The position numbers were made by a program, and so were the translations under genes. From the NCBI GenBank assembly GCA_017462385.1, contig JAFTRE010000030.1:43917-107916 (forward strand): 64,000 nucleotides of DNA, read 5' to 3'. This DNA is from Clostridia bacterium (lineage in GTDB: Bacteria > Bacillota > Clostridia > Oscillospirales > CAG-272). This document shows, in pieces, positions 51,366-59,041 of this stretch (its first letter is position 1; the number at the start of each line of letters is the position of its first letter). The notes under the pieces were generated by a model. It searched no databases, was not told where the DNA came from, and saw only the letters and a list, made by a program, of their open reading frames with translations.

Positions 51366-53117
51366 ATGCAAAACATCAAAAAACTTATTGCCGAGGCTGT
51401 GGCGCGGTGTGCCGCCGCCGCATTCCCGGGAAGTGAGCTGACAGCGGAGGCTGCTGTGGGCATGCTTGAATACCCTCCCGATTCAACACTTGGCGACCTG
51501 GCACTTCCTTGCTTCAAACTGAGCAAGACGCTTCGCCGCTCACCTGTCCAGATTGCGCAGGCGATAGCAGACGGGCTTGGCGCAGAAGCCGATAACAATG
51601 GCAGTCCCATAGGAGCGGTCAGCGCTGTCAACGGTTATCTCAATATTAAAATTTCGGATAAATATCTTGTCGGCGCTGTACTGCCCGAGATACTCGAAAA
51701 GCGAGAAAAATACGGCGCGCCGCAGGGCTATGAGGGTAAAAAAATAGTCCTTGACTATTGCTCCCCCAACCTTGCAAAGCCTTTCCATATAGGCCACTTG
51801 GGCACGACGGTCATCGGGCATTCGCTCAAGATGCTGTTTGAGTTTGCGGGGGCAGAGTGCGTGGGCATCAACTACGTCGGCGACTGGGGAACCCAGTTCG
51901 GCAAGATGATAGTCGCCTATAAAAAATGGGGTGACCGCGAGGCGGTAGAGCGGGGCGGCATGGACGCGCTGGTCGAGCTTTATGTTAAGATAAACAATGC
52001 CATTTCGGGCAACGAGGAGCAGGGAATTCCCGCCGATCCCGCACTTGCGGATGAGGCTCGCGCCGAGTTCCACAAGCTTGAGCTGGGAGACGAAGAGAAT
52101 TTGGCGCTGTGGCGCTGGTTTGTTGAACTGTCCAGCAATGCTAACCAAAAAATACTGGATATGCTGGGCGTCACCTTTGATTCTCACAAGGGCGAGAGCT
52201 TTTATACCGATAAAATGCCCGCGCAGGTCGAAAAACTGCGCGAGCTGGGGCTGCTTAAGGTAGATGACGGCGCTTCCATCGTCGACCTGTCGGAATACGA
52301 TATGCCGCCCTGCCTCATACTCAAGCGCGACGGTTCGACGTTGTACCCCACCCGCGACATCGCGGCGGCGGTCTACAGAAAACAGACCTACGATTTTGAT
52401 AAATGCGTTTACGTCACCTCGGCGGGTCAGAGCCTGCACTTCGCACAGTGGTTCAAGGTGGTGGAGCTGATGGGATATGACTGGGCGGACGGACTTGTTC
52501 ACGTCCCCTACGGCACTGTCAGCATCAACGGCTCCAAACTGGCTACCAGAACGGGTAACGTCATATTGCTTCGCGACCTGTTTGCTCTGGCGGTGGACAA
52601 GGTCAAGGCTATCATGGACGAAAAGAGCCCCGATCTTGCCAATCGCGACGAGGCGGCGGAGGCTGTCGGCGTCGGTGCTATCGTGTTCTATTACCTGTCG
52701 GGCAGCAGAATAAGAGATATCAACTTCATGCTGGAGGACGCGCTCAGCTTTGACGGAAATACGGGTCCTTACGTTCAGTATACCTACGCCCGCACCTGCT
52801 CGGTGCTGGAAAAGGCAGGCGAGGTGCCCGCGTGCGAGCTTAAGATAAGTGCTCCCGAGGAAAGCGACTTGCTTAAGGTTCTGTGCCGCTTCCGCGAGAG
52901 AGCCGAGGCGGCGCTCAATGACTACGAACCGTTCTATATAACACGCTTTATTCTCGATGTGGCGGCGGCGTTCAACCGTTTCTATCACAACTGCCGCATT
53001 CTGGGCGAGCAGGACGAGGCTGTCCGCGCCACCAGAATAAAGCTGACCGAGGCGACCAATATCGTGCTCGGACGCGCATTCGGACTTATCTGTCTGAAAA
53101 AAATGTCAAAAATTTAA
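51366..53117 (+). CDS. argS: arginyl-tRNA synthetase
   Basis: 583-residue class I synthetase. N-terminal tRNA-binding domain (about 1-100), HIGH motif at residues 141-144 (KPFHIGHLGT), the family's unusual KMSKS equivalent around SKLATRTGNVILL near 392, and a C-terminal helical anticodon-binding domain (about 455-583). GGAAAAG ribosome site. A 95-base gap upstream holds TTGACA at 51302 but no good -10 box. Confidence 0.97.
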   Translation: MQNIKKLIAEAVARCAAAAFPGSELTAEAAVGMLEYPPDSTLGDLALPCFKLSKTLRRSPVQIAQAIADGLGAEADNNGSPIGAVSAVNGYLNIKISDKYLVGAVLPEILEKREKYGAPQGYEGKKIVLDYCSPNLAKPFHIGHLGTTVIGHSLKMLFEFAGAECVGINYVGDWGTQFGKMIVAYKKWGDREAVERGGMDALVELYVKINNAISGNEEQGIPADPALADEARAEFHKLELGDEENLALWRWFVELSSNANQKILDMLGVTFDSHKGESFYTDKMPAQVEKLRELGLLKVDDGASIVDLSEYDMPPCLILKRDGSTLYPTRDIAAAVYRKQTYDFDKCVYVTSAGQSLHFAQWFKVVELMGYDWADGLVHVPYGTVSINGSKLATRTGNVILLRDLFALAVDKVKAIMDEKSPDLANRDEAAEAVGVGAIVFYYLSGSRIRDINFMLEDALSFDGNTGPYVQYTYARTCSVLEKAGEVPACELKISAPEESDLLKVLCRFRERAEAALNDYEPFYITRFILDVAAAFNRFYHNCRILGEQDEAVRATRIKLTEATNIVLGRAFGLICLKKMSKI

Positions 53118-53139
53118 TTTAAATAGAGGTACAATTACT

Positions 53140-53868
53140 ATGTCCGGACACAGCAAATGGGCTAACATCAAACACAAAAAAGAAAAAACAGACCGTCAGC
53201 GCGCCAGCGTGTTTACCAAGATCGGTAAAGAGATCACCATCGCGGTAAAAGCGGGAGGCGGCGATCCTACATCAAACTCCAAGTTGCGCGATCTTATCGC
53301 AAAGGCAAAGGCGAACAATGTCCCCAACAATAATATCGAGCGTTGCATTAAAAAGGCAATGGGCGCGGACAGTGCAAACTATGAAAAGGTAACTTACGAG
53401 GGCTACGGCCCTTGCGGTATCGCAGTCATTGTTGAGGCGACCACCGATAACCGCAACCGCACTGCAGGCGAGGTCCGTCACTTCTTTGATAAATTCGGCG
53501 GTAACATGGGTCAGGTAGGCTGCGTGGGTTATCTGTTCGCAGACAAGGGCGTTATCATTATTCTCCGCGAGGAGGTAAAGGATGAGGACGCGCTCATGGA
53601 AACCGCACTTGAAGCCGGCGCGGCTGATTTCGTTTCCGACGAGGAAATGTTCGAGATCTACACCGAGGTGGACGATCTTTATTCGGTCAAGGAAGCACTC
53701 GAGGCGGCAGGATACACGATCGAGTCCGCAGAGGAGGATAAGATCCCCTCGACATACGTTACGCTTGAGAACGAGGATGACATCAAGCATATGAATCTGC
53801 TGCTTGAAAACCTCGAGGATAACGATGACGTTATGAACGTCTACCACAACTGGGAAAATTGCGATTGA
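53140..53868 (+). CDS. yebC: YebC/PmpR family DNA-binding regulatory protein
   Basis: 242 residues, with the standard opening SGHSKWANIKHKKEKTD and NVPNNNIERCIKKAMG near residue 66. Family members are described as transcription regulators and, more recently, as factors for translation at proline stretches. Shares a transcript with argS (22-base gap). Followed by a strong terminator. Confidence 0.96.
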   Translation: MSGHSKWANIKHKKEKTDRQRASVFTKIGKEITIAVKAGGGDPTSNSKLRDLIAKAKANNVPNNNIERCIKKAMGADSANYEKVTYEGYGPCGIAVIVEATTDNRNRTAGEVRHFFDKFGGNMGQVGCVGYLFADKGVIIILREEVKDEDALMETALEAGAADFVSDEEMFEIYTEVDDLYSVKEALEAAGYTIESAEEDKIPSTYVTLENEDDIKHMNLLLENLEDNDDVMNVYHNWENCD

Positions 53869-53877
53869 TCATTTGCA

Positions 53878-53913
53878 GATACAAAAAGCCGACGGATGTC
53901 GGCTTTTTGTATC
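53878..53913. terminator. intrinsic terminator with 16-bp perfect stem
   Basis: GATACAAAAAGCCGAC, loop GGAT, GTCGGCTTTTTGTATC. It starts nine bases after the yebC stop. Confidence 0.9.
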
Positions 53914-53940
53914 AAAAAATAAAAATATGCTGTCGCCCCC

Positions 53941-53969
53941 TTGATTATTCTCGTAATACGGGATATAAT
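53941..53969 (+). promoter_or_regulatory. sigma-A promoter for the flippase gene
   Basis: TTGATT at 53941-53946, 17-nt spacer, TATAAT at 53964-53969. Confidence 0.75.
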
Positions 53970-53998
53970 TATATAGATAAATAACGCGTGGTGTGACA

Positions 53999-55417
53999 AT
54001 GAACAAATATAAAAAATTACTTTCCGACACAGTGATACTCGGCATCGGCACGTTTGCCTCAAAGGCGCTCGTTCTGCTCATGATGCCGCTTTATACAGAC
54101 TGCCTCTCACCGTCTCAGTACGGCACGGCAGACCTCATATCCCAGACCGCCAACCTGCTTATCCCTCTCGCCTGTGCAGGTGTTTGCGACGGTCTTTTTC
54201 GCTTTACACTGGATTCGGGCGCGGACAAACCGTCTGTATTCCGCACGAGCGTGCGCATGCTTCTTATCTCGACGCTCATCTTTTTGGTACTCTCGCCCAT
54301 TCTTTTGGCGATAGATTACTTTTCAAGCTACGCATGGCTTGTCATCGCTTATGTGCTGGCGGCGAATCTGCATTCTGTTTGCGCGCAATATGTGCGCGCC
54401 TGTGACCGACCAAAGCTTTTTGCCCTGCAGGGAATACTCAATACCGCAACCGTCATATCGCTCAATCTGCTGTTTTTGCTGGTGTTCGATATGGGCGTGC
54501 TCGGGTACGTTCTTTCGGTGGTGCTCGCCGACACGGCGGTCAGCATATTTCTCATTATTGTGGCAAAGCTGTACCGAGACCTTTCCGTCGGTAAATTTTC
54601 GGGCGAGCTTGCCCGCCGTCTTGTGCGTTACAGTCTGCCCATGATACCGACCACTATTTTCTGGTGGATAACCAATGTTTCCGACAGATATATCGTTACA
54701 TGGATGTGCGGAGACGCCGTCAACGGCATTTACAGCGCGGCGTACAAAATACCGACGCTGATAACGCTTTTGTGCTCGGTTTTTTATGAGGCATGGCAGT
54801 TTTCCGCCGTTAAGGATGCCGAACAGAAGACCAAGTCAAGCTTTTTCGGGCAGGTGTTCGGTTACTATTCAAGCCTCATGTTCATGGGCGGCGCAGCGGT
54901 CGTACTGTTGTTGCGCGTATTCGTCAATATACTTTTTGCGGACACCTATGCGGGTGCGTGGGAATATATTCCCATGCTGACGGCGGCCGCGGTCTTTTCG
55001 GCGCTGACCACATTTATGGGCAGCGTTTATCTGGTAAAGAAAAAAAGCATGATGTCGTTTTTGACTTCAATGCTTGGCGCGGTGCTCAACATCGGACTTA
55101 ACTTTGCGCTCATACCCTTTATGGGTGCGCAGGGAGCGGCGGTCGCGACGGCATTCAGCTATTTTGTGGTGTTTGTTGTCAGAACTGTGACGGCACAGCG
55201 GCAGGTAAGCTTTCCGATAAACTATGTGCGGCTGGGTGTCAATATAATTTTGCTTGTAGCCGAATGCACGGTGGCGATACTTGCGCCTGCTTACTGGTAT
55301 GTTTACGCCGGTGGTATAGCACTTGTTCTGTTGGTTATTAATGCGTACACGCTTGTGCACTTTGTCAAGGGTACGCTTGCCCAGCTTCGCCGTCGCGGAC
55401 GCACGACGGATAAATGA
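53999..55417 (+). CDS. polysaccharide biosynthesis flippase (MVF/Wzx-like)
   Basis: 472 residues, 12-14 transmembrane helices, of the MOP superfamily that flips lipid-linked oligosaccharides. Typical elements: KKLLSDTVILGIGTFASKALVLLMMP near the start, PMIPTTIFWWITNVSDRYIV near residue 220, and YKIPTLITLLCSVFYEAWQF near 248. No strong ribosome site; ATG 53999 is preferred over GTG 53993. It is outside the 1-3666 glycan locus, so the substrate is unknown. Confidence 0.9.
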   Translation: MNKYKKLLSDTVILGIGTFASKALVLLMMPLYTDCLSPSQYGTADLISQTANLLIPLACAGVCDGLFRFTLDSGADKPSVFRTSVRMLLISTLIFLVLSPILLAIDYFSSYAWLVIAYVLAANLHSVCAQYVRACDRPKLFALQGILNTATVISLNLLFLLVFDMGVLGYVLSVVLADTAVSIFLIIVAKLYRDLSVGKFSGELARRLVRYSLPMIPTTIFWWITNVSDRYIVTWMCGDAVNGIYSAAYKIPTLITLLCSVFYEAWQFSAVKDAEQKTKSSFFGQVFGYYSSLMFMGGAAVVLLLRVFVNILFADTYAGAWEYIPMLTAAAVFSALTTFMGSVYLVKKKSMMSFLTSMLGAVLNIGLNFALIPFMGAQGAAVATAFSYFVVFVVRTVTAQRQVSFPINYVRLGVNIILLVAECTVAILAPAYWYVYAGGIALVLLVINAYTLVHFVKGTLAQLRRRGRTTDK

Positions 55418-55438
55418 AAGTGAGCTTTGTTTAGGTTT

Positions 55439-56680
55439 ATGAACGAAAAATATCAATTCACAAAATTCGCGTGTTACGCCAATAATATTTCAATGTCTGT
55501 GGTGGCAAATCTGTCGCCGTTGCTGTTTTTGACATTTCGCGAGCAGTATGGGCTGTCATATTCACTGCTGGGGCTGTTGGTTTTGGTAAACTATTTTACC
55601 CAGCTATCTATAGACCTTGTTTTTTCCTTTTTCTCGCACCGCTTCAATATTGCGAAGGTCGTGCGAATAACGCCGCTGATAACGCTGATTGGCCTTGTTG
55701 TGTACGCAGTGCCGTCGATGTTTTTTCCACAGGCGGCATATGCATTTATTATTGTGGGAACGGTCATATTTTCTTCGGCGGCGGGGCTTTCCGAGGTGCT
55801 GACAAGTCCCGTTATTGCCGCGATACCGGCGGAGAATCCCGACAGGGAAATGAGCAAGCTTCATTCGGTGTACGCCTGGGGAGTGGTGTTTGTCGTCATT
55901 ATAAGCACAGTGTTTTTGACCATATTTGGCAGTCAAAATTGGCAATATCTCGCGCTTATGTGGACAGTCATACCGCTCACGGCGCTTATACTATTTTCCC
56001 GGGCGGCTATTCCTCCGCTTGCGACTCCCGAGAGGGCAGCAAAGGCAGCGGGTATATTCCGCGATAAACGCATGATACTGTGCGTGGCGACTATTTTTCT
56101 CGGAGGCGCTGCCGAGTGTACCATGTCGCAGTGGAGCTCGGGTTACATAGAAAGTGCACTGGGACTGCCCAAGGTTTACGGCGATGTTTTCGGTGTGGCG
56201 ATGTTCGCGCTGATGATGGGTATCGGCAGAACGCTGTATGCAAAATGCGGAAAGCGTATATATCCCATACTGTTTGGTGGATTTGTAGGCGCGATAGCGT
56301 GCTATGTTGTTGCGGCGCTGTCGGGCAGTGCGATAGTGGGTTTGATCGCTTGCGCGCTGACGGGTTTTTGCACCTCCATGCTGTGGCCCGGAAGCCTTAT
56401 TATGATGGAGGATATTTTGCCGTCAGTAGGTGTTGCTGCGTATGCGCTCATGGCGGCTGGCGGTGACATGGGAGCCTCGCTCGGTCCGCAGATAGTCGGT
56501 ATCATAGCCGATGCCGCGGCGCAGAATTCGGCGCTGGTCTCGCTTGCCGAGTCACTTGCGCTCGCACCCGATCAGCTTGGAATGAGAATAGGAATGCTGG
56601 TGGCGGCGCTGTTTGCGGTTATCGGCGTGGCGTTGATTACGGTTATGTGGAAATGCTTTGCGCCGAAACGGGAGAAATAA
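55439..56680 (+). CDS. MFS transporter
   Basis: 413 residues with twelve predicted transmembrane helices of the major facilitator superfamily. The loop between helices 2 and 3 has FSFFSHRFNIAKVVR, a degenerate form of the family motif. The start is ATG 55439; a TTG 12 bases earlier is possible. A GNAT acetyltransferase gene follows after two bases, so these are cotranscribed. Substrate unknown. Confidence 0.88.
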   Translation: MNEKYQFTKFACYANNISMSVVANLSPLLFLTFREQYGLSYSLLGLLVLVNYFTQLSIDLVFSFFSHRFNIAKVVRITPLITLIGLVVYAVPSMFFPQAAYAFIIVGTVIFSSAAGLSEVLTSPVIAAIPAENPDREMSKLHSVYAWGVVFVVIISTVFLTIFGSQNWQYLALMWTVIPLTALILFSRAAIPPLATPERAAKAAGIFRDKRMILCVATIFLGGAAECTMSQWSSGYIESALGLPKVYGDVFGVAMFALMMGIGRTLYAKCGKRIYPILFGGFVGAIACYVVAALSGSAIVGLIACALTGFCTSMLWPGSLIMMEDILPSVGVAAYALMAAGGDMGASLGPQIVGIIADAAAQNSALVSLAESLALAPDQLGMRIGMLVAALFAVIGVALITVMWKCFAPKREK

Positions 56681-56682
56681 TT

Positions 56683-57186
56683 ATGGAGTTCAGAAGAGCA
56701 ACGGCAGGGGACCTTGTGTGTATCCGCGAAATGTTTTCGCACTTGGTACAGCATATGAAGCGCGACGGTATACATATCTGGGATGATGTTTATCCTAATG
56801 AAGTGCTTGCCGAGGACGTGGAACTGGGGCGGCTTTATGTCTTGCTTGACGGCGGGACGGCGGTATCGGCGTTTGCTTTGTGCGAGGATTGCTCGGGGCA
56901 GGGCGCCGTGGATTGGCGCGATAATGACGCGCGGGCTTGGTATCTGTTCAGACTCGGCGTTAATGTTGATTATTTGCGTCGCGGCATCGGCGGTGTCATG
57001 ATAGGCAAAGCCGTGGAGCTGACACGGGAGCTGGGCGGGCAATATTTGCGGCTGTTTGTTGTCGATTGCAACAAGCCCGCGATAGATATGTATCTTAAAT
57101 ACGGCTTTTGGCAGGTCGAGGGAGCATATGATCAGGTTATTGATGGCAGAGAGTTGCATGAATTCGGATTTGAGATAAATGCGTAA
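56683..57186 (+). CDS. GNAT family N-acetyltransferase
   Basis: 167 residues with the acetyl-CoA fold: EFRRATAGDLVCIREMF at the N-terminus, and LGVNVDYLRRGIGGVMIGKA (motif A, about residues 91-110), where R-R-G-I-G binds the pyrophosphate of CoA; then LRLFVVDCNKPAIDMYLKYGF near 125. Acetyl acceptor unknown. GGGAG ribosome site. Last gene of the transporter operon. Confidence 0.92.
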   Translation: MEFRRATAGDLVCIREMFSHLVQHMKRDGIHIWDDVYPNEVLAEDVELGRLYVLLDGGTAVSAFALCEDCSGQGAVDWRDNDARAWYLFRLGVNVDYLRRGIGGVMIGKAVELTRELGGQYLRLFVVDCNKPAIDMYLKYGFWQVEGAYDQVIDGRELHEFGFEINA

Positions 57187-57225
57187 CAACAAGGGCAGAG
57201 AATTTTCTTCTCTGCCTTTGTTGTT
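57185..57225. terminator. bidirectional intrinsic terminator
   Basis: AACAACAAGGGCAGAGAA, loop TTTTC, TTCTCTGCCTTTGTTGTT, 18 pairs with one G-T. It overlaps the last base of the GNAT stop and the stop of the convergent regulator gene. Confidence 0.85.
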
Positions 57226-58024
57226 ATATGAACATTGCGGATATGGCTTTTGCCCAGCCGAGCAGGGGAGGGACGTTTTCGTCGAGCAGACGAAGTATCT
57301 CGGCTCGGTTTAGATCGGTCAGCGCGTGGGCGGTAAAAAGCTTTCCGACAGCGTCGGTCTTGCCGACTGCGATCATTGCACGCGCATTGTCGCCGAGGGC
57401 AAAATATTTGCCGATCGCCAGTGCGCCGAACGAAAAGCCGCCAACGGAAAGTGCTCCGCATGATACTATACCGACCGCAATTGCGCCTATGGAGATAAGT
57501 CCGAGTGAGATCGAGCCGACGGACATGAGTCCGAGCGAGAAGCACCCCAGTGCTATCAAGCCGAGCGACAGCAGTCCGACAGAAACGATGCCGCATGACA
57601 GCAGTCCGAGCGAGAATATACCGTGTGCCCGAAGACCGACGGCGAATACGCCGCGCGCACGAATACCTATGGCGAAAAACGCTCGTGCGTCCCGACCTAT
57701 GTGGTAAAGCGGCATACCGCACAGCATTTTTTCGCTTTTGCGTTCGCGGCATTGCTTTTTGAGCGTTGAATGTATGTTCTTCAGAACTGATGTGACGGTA
57801 TCTGCGCTTTTGCCCGATTTGTCGGTGCAGTCGTCGCACAGCAGGTAGTCCATCGAACAGTCAAACAGCTTGCCGAGGCGAATGAGCTTTTCGGTCTCGG
57901 GGTACGCGATATCCGATTCCCATTTGCTGACGGATTGACGGGAAACCTCGAGTATATCAGCGAGCTGTTCTTGCGTGTAGTTGTTTTGCTTGCGTAAATT
58001 TGTAAGTTTTTCACCGAATGTCAT
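57224..58024 (-). CDS. XRE-type HTH regulator with a Gly-x4 pentapeptide solenoid
   Basis: 266 residues. A Cro/C1 helix-turn-helix (about 6-62: LTNLRKQNNYTQEQLADILE, VSRQSVSKWESD) is followed by a short linker. Then from about residue 116 to 205 come consecutive pentapeptides of the form G-x-hydrophobic-Ser/Ala-aliphatic, with Gly at 120, 125, 130 and so on to 205, eighteen in a row. The end (about 220-266) is amphipathic. The repeats may form a beta-solenoid or associate with membrane; the ligand is unknown. The start has AAAGGAG upstream; a 21-codon extension is rejected. Single leftward gene. Confidence 0.85.
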   Translation of the reverse strand: MTFGEKLTNLRKQNNYTQEQLADILEVSRQSVSKWESDIAYPETEKLIRLGKLFDCSMDYLLCDDCTDKSGKSADTVTSVLKNIHSTLKKQCRERKSEKMLCGMPLYHIGRDARAFFAIGIRARGVFAVGLRAHGIFSLGLLSCGIVSVGLLSLGLIALGCFSLGLMSVGSISLGLISIGAIAVGIVSCGALSVGGFSFGALAIGKYFALGDNARAMIAVGKTDAVGKLFTAHALTDLNRAEILRLLDENVPPLLGWAKAISAMFI

Positions 58025-58054
58025 GTCAGTGCTCCTTTGTGATTTGATGGCTGT

Positions 58055-58063
58055 ATTATAGCA
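58055..58063 (-). promoter_or_regulatory. extended -10 promoter for the HTH regulator
   Basis: On the minus strand TGCTATAAT, an extended -10 box, 30 bases before the start. No -35 box at the normal distance (TTGATA is 21 nt away). Confidence 0.5.
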
Positions 58064-58140
58064 CTCAACGGCGGCAAAGTCTATCAACTTGGGGTTTTTA
58101 AATGTAAACTTTGAGTTGCGATGGCAGTACAGTGCCCGAA

Positions 58141-58166
58141 AAACAAATCAAGGATGCCGAAAGGCA
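58141..58166 (-). repeat. extra copy of the 3' half of the tRNA-Ala terminator
   Basis: 26 bases identical to 58286-58311, which form most of the terminator behind tRNA-Ala. The two copies flank the 110-bp repeat element. Confidence 0.85.
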
Positions 58167-58276
58167 CGGGGATTCTGAACCCAGTTTTGCGGCTGTGTTT
58201 ATCCGATGCCCTTATACATTACACGCCGCCGCAAAACGACATACGCGCTCCGCGCAATGCAGGGTTCATCGTCGTG
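58167..58276 (-). repeat. tRNA-linked 110-bp repeat, copy A
   Basis: Reverse complement of copy B (58813-58922) with only scattered substitutions, same length. Contains CGCGC/GCGCG and GTTTTGCGGC/GCCGCAAAAC stems. Lies directly downstream of tRNA-Ala in its direction of transcription. ORFs through it are not conserved in frame; no gene assigned. Confidence 0.85.
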
Positions 58277-58285
58277 ATACTCGCG

Positions 58286-58325
58286 AAACAAATCAAGGAT
58301 GCCGAAAGGCATCCTTGATTTGTTT
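58286..58325 (-). terminator. terminator of the tRNA-Val/tRNA-Ala operon
   Basis: AAACAAATCAAGGATGCC, GAAA loop, GGCATCCTTGATTTGTTT, a perfect 18-bp stem whose end touches the final A of the tRNA-Ala CCA. Confidence 0.88.
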
Positions 58326-58400
58326 GGTGGAGCATAGGGGATTCGAACCCCTGACCCCAACACTGCCAGTGTTGTGCGCTCCCAACTGCGCTAATGCCCC
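58325..58400 (-). tRNA. tRNA-Ala (anticodon GGC)
   Basis: 76 bases with encoded CCA. Acceptor GGGGCAT pairs with ATGCTCC (one G-T); anticodon stem CAACA/TGTTG with loop CTGGCAG gives anticodon GGC; T-arm AGGGG TTCGAAT CCCCT. Seven bases downstream of tRNA-Val on the same strand. Confidence 0.92.
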
Positions 58401-58407
58401 TTTGAAT

Positions 58408-58484
58408 TGGTGGAGACAGTGGGGCTCGAACCTACGACCTCACGGATGTGAACCGTGCGCTCTGACCAACTGAGCTATGCCTCC
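58408..58484 (-). tRNA. tRNA-Val (anticodon CAC)
   Basis: 77 bases with encoded CCA. Acceptor GGAGGCA/TGTCTCC (one G-T); D-arm GCTC...GAGC; anticodon stem CACGG/CCGTG with loop TTCACAT, anticodon CAC. The T-stem GTAGG/CCCAC has an A-C mismatch at its middle pair. Confidence 0.88.
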
Positions 58485-58521
58485 GAGTGGACGTATCCGA
58501 ACTTTCCGTCTACGCTCATGT

Positions 58522-58550
58522 ATTATATCACAATCATAATGTAATTGCAA
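58522..58550 (-). promoter_or_regulatory. sigma-A promoter of the tRNA-Val/tRNA-Ala operon
   Basis: On the minus strand TTGCAA (58545-58550), 17-nt spacer, TATAAT (58522-58527). Confidence 0.8.
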
Positions 58551-58639
58551 GAGCAATTTCAAAAAAAGTGAAAAAAGTTGGTCGGATCGTTGTAGCGATA
58601 ACAAAATAGCAATGAATTTAAAAATTTTCAAAAAAGGTA

Positions 58640-58668
58640 TTGACAATTTCATTAAATAGAGATATAAT
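58640..58668 (+). promoter_or_regulatory. sigma-A promoter of the CAT-anticodon tRNA
   Basis: TTGACA at 58640-58645, 17-nt spacer, TATAAT at 58663-58668, perfect consensus. Confidence 0.88.
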
Positions 58669-58685
58669 ATTTAAGTCGATTGAGC

Positions 58686-58762
58686 GGGCCATTAGCTCAG
58701 TTGGTTAGAGCTACCGGCTCATAACCGGTCGGTCTGGGGTTCGAGTCCCTGATGGCCCACCA
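58686..58762 (+). tRNA. tRNA with CAT anticodon (elongator Met or Ile2)
   Basis: 77 bases with CCA. Acceptor GGGCCAT/ATGGCCC fully paired; anticodon stem CCGG/CCGG with loop CTCATAA; T-arm TGGGG TTCGAGT CCCTG. Position 1 pairs, so it is not an initiator. C4-G69 and C5-G68 are features known as TilS determinants of tRNA-Ile2, so lysidine-modified Ile2 is at least as likely as Met. Confidence 0.88.
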
Positions 58763-58805
58763 AAGCAAAAGGGGAACGCCAAGCGTTCCCCTTTTGCTTT
58801 GGTGG
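58757..58805 (+). terminator. 23-bp terminator fused to the tRNA 3' end
   Basis: CCACCAAAGC...GAACGC (58757-58779), loop CAA, GCGTTCCCC...TTTGGTGG (58783-58805). The stem begins inside the CCACCA of the tRNA. Confidence 0.85.
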
Positions 58806-58812
58806 CACATTT

Positions 58813-58922
58813 CACGACGATGAGCCCCGCATCGCGCGGAGCGCGTATGTTGTTTTGCGGCGGCGTGCAATGTATAAGGGCATCGGATAAACACAGCCGC
58901 AAAACTGGGTTCAGAGTCCCCG
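58813..58922 (+). repeat. tRNA-linked 110-bp repeat, copy B
   Basis: Starts CACGACGATGAGCCCC and ends GGTTCAGAGTCCCCG. Internal stems: CGCGC/GCGCG (58833-58845) and GTTTTGCGGC (58852-58861) with GCCGCAAAAC (58896-58905). Lies just after the tRNA terminator, same relative orientation as copy A has to tRNA-Ala. Confidence 0.85.
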
Positions 58923-58930
58923 ATGACAAA

Positions 58931-59015
58931 AACGCCAAGCGTTCCCCTTTTGCTTTGGTAGCACATTCACGACGATAAACCCCGCATCGCGCGGAGCGCG
59001 TATGTTGTTTTGCGG
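58931..59015 (+). repeat. truncated tandem duplicate of terminator half plus repeat (copy C)
   Basis: Repeats 58775-58860 with few changes and one deleted T: first the 3' half of the tRNA terminator, then the first 48 bases of the 110-bp element (58968-59015), ending at GTTTTGCGG. The ribosome site of the next gene follows within 20 bases. Confidence 0.85.
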
Positions 59016-59041
59016 TGTATATATTTATACAGGAGCTGTCT

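Noticed and set aside
51540-52988. 482-codon minus-strand frame opposite argS
   Set aside because: Same reasoning: carried by the codon bias of argS, with no motif of its own.
58325-58922. Integrated phage or genomic island at the tRNA genes
   Set aside because: No integrase, phage or transfer gene is nearby; the repeats are only about 110 bp.
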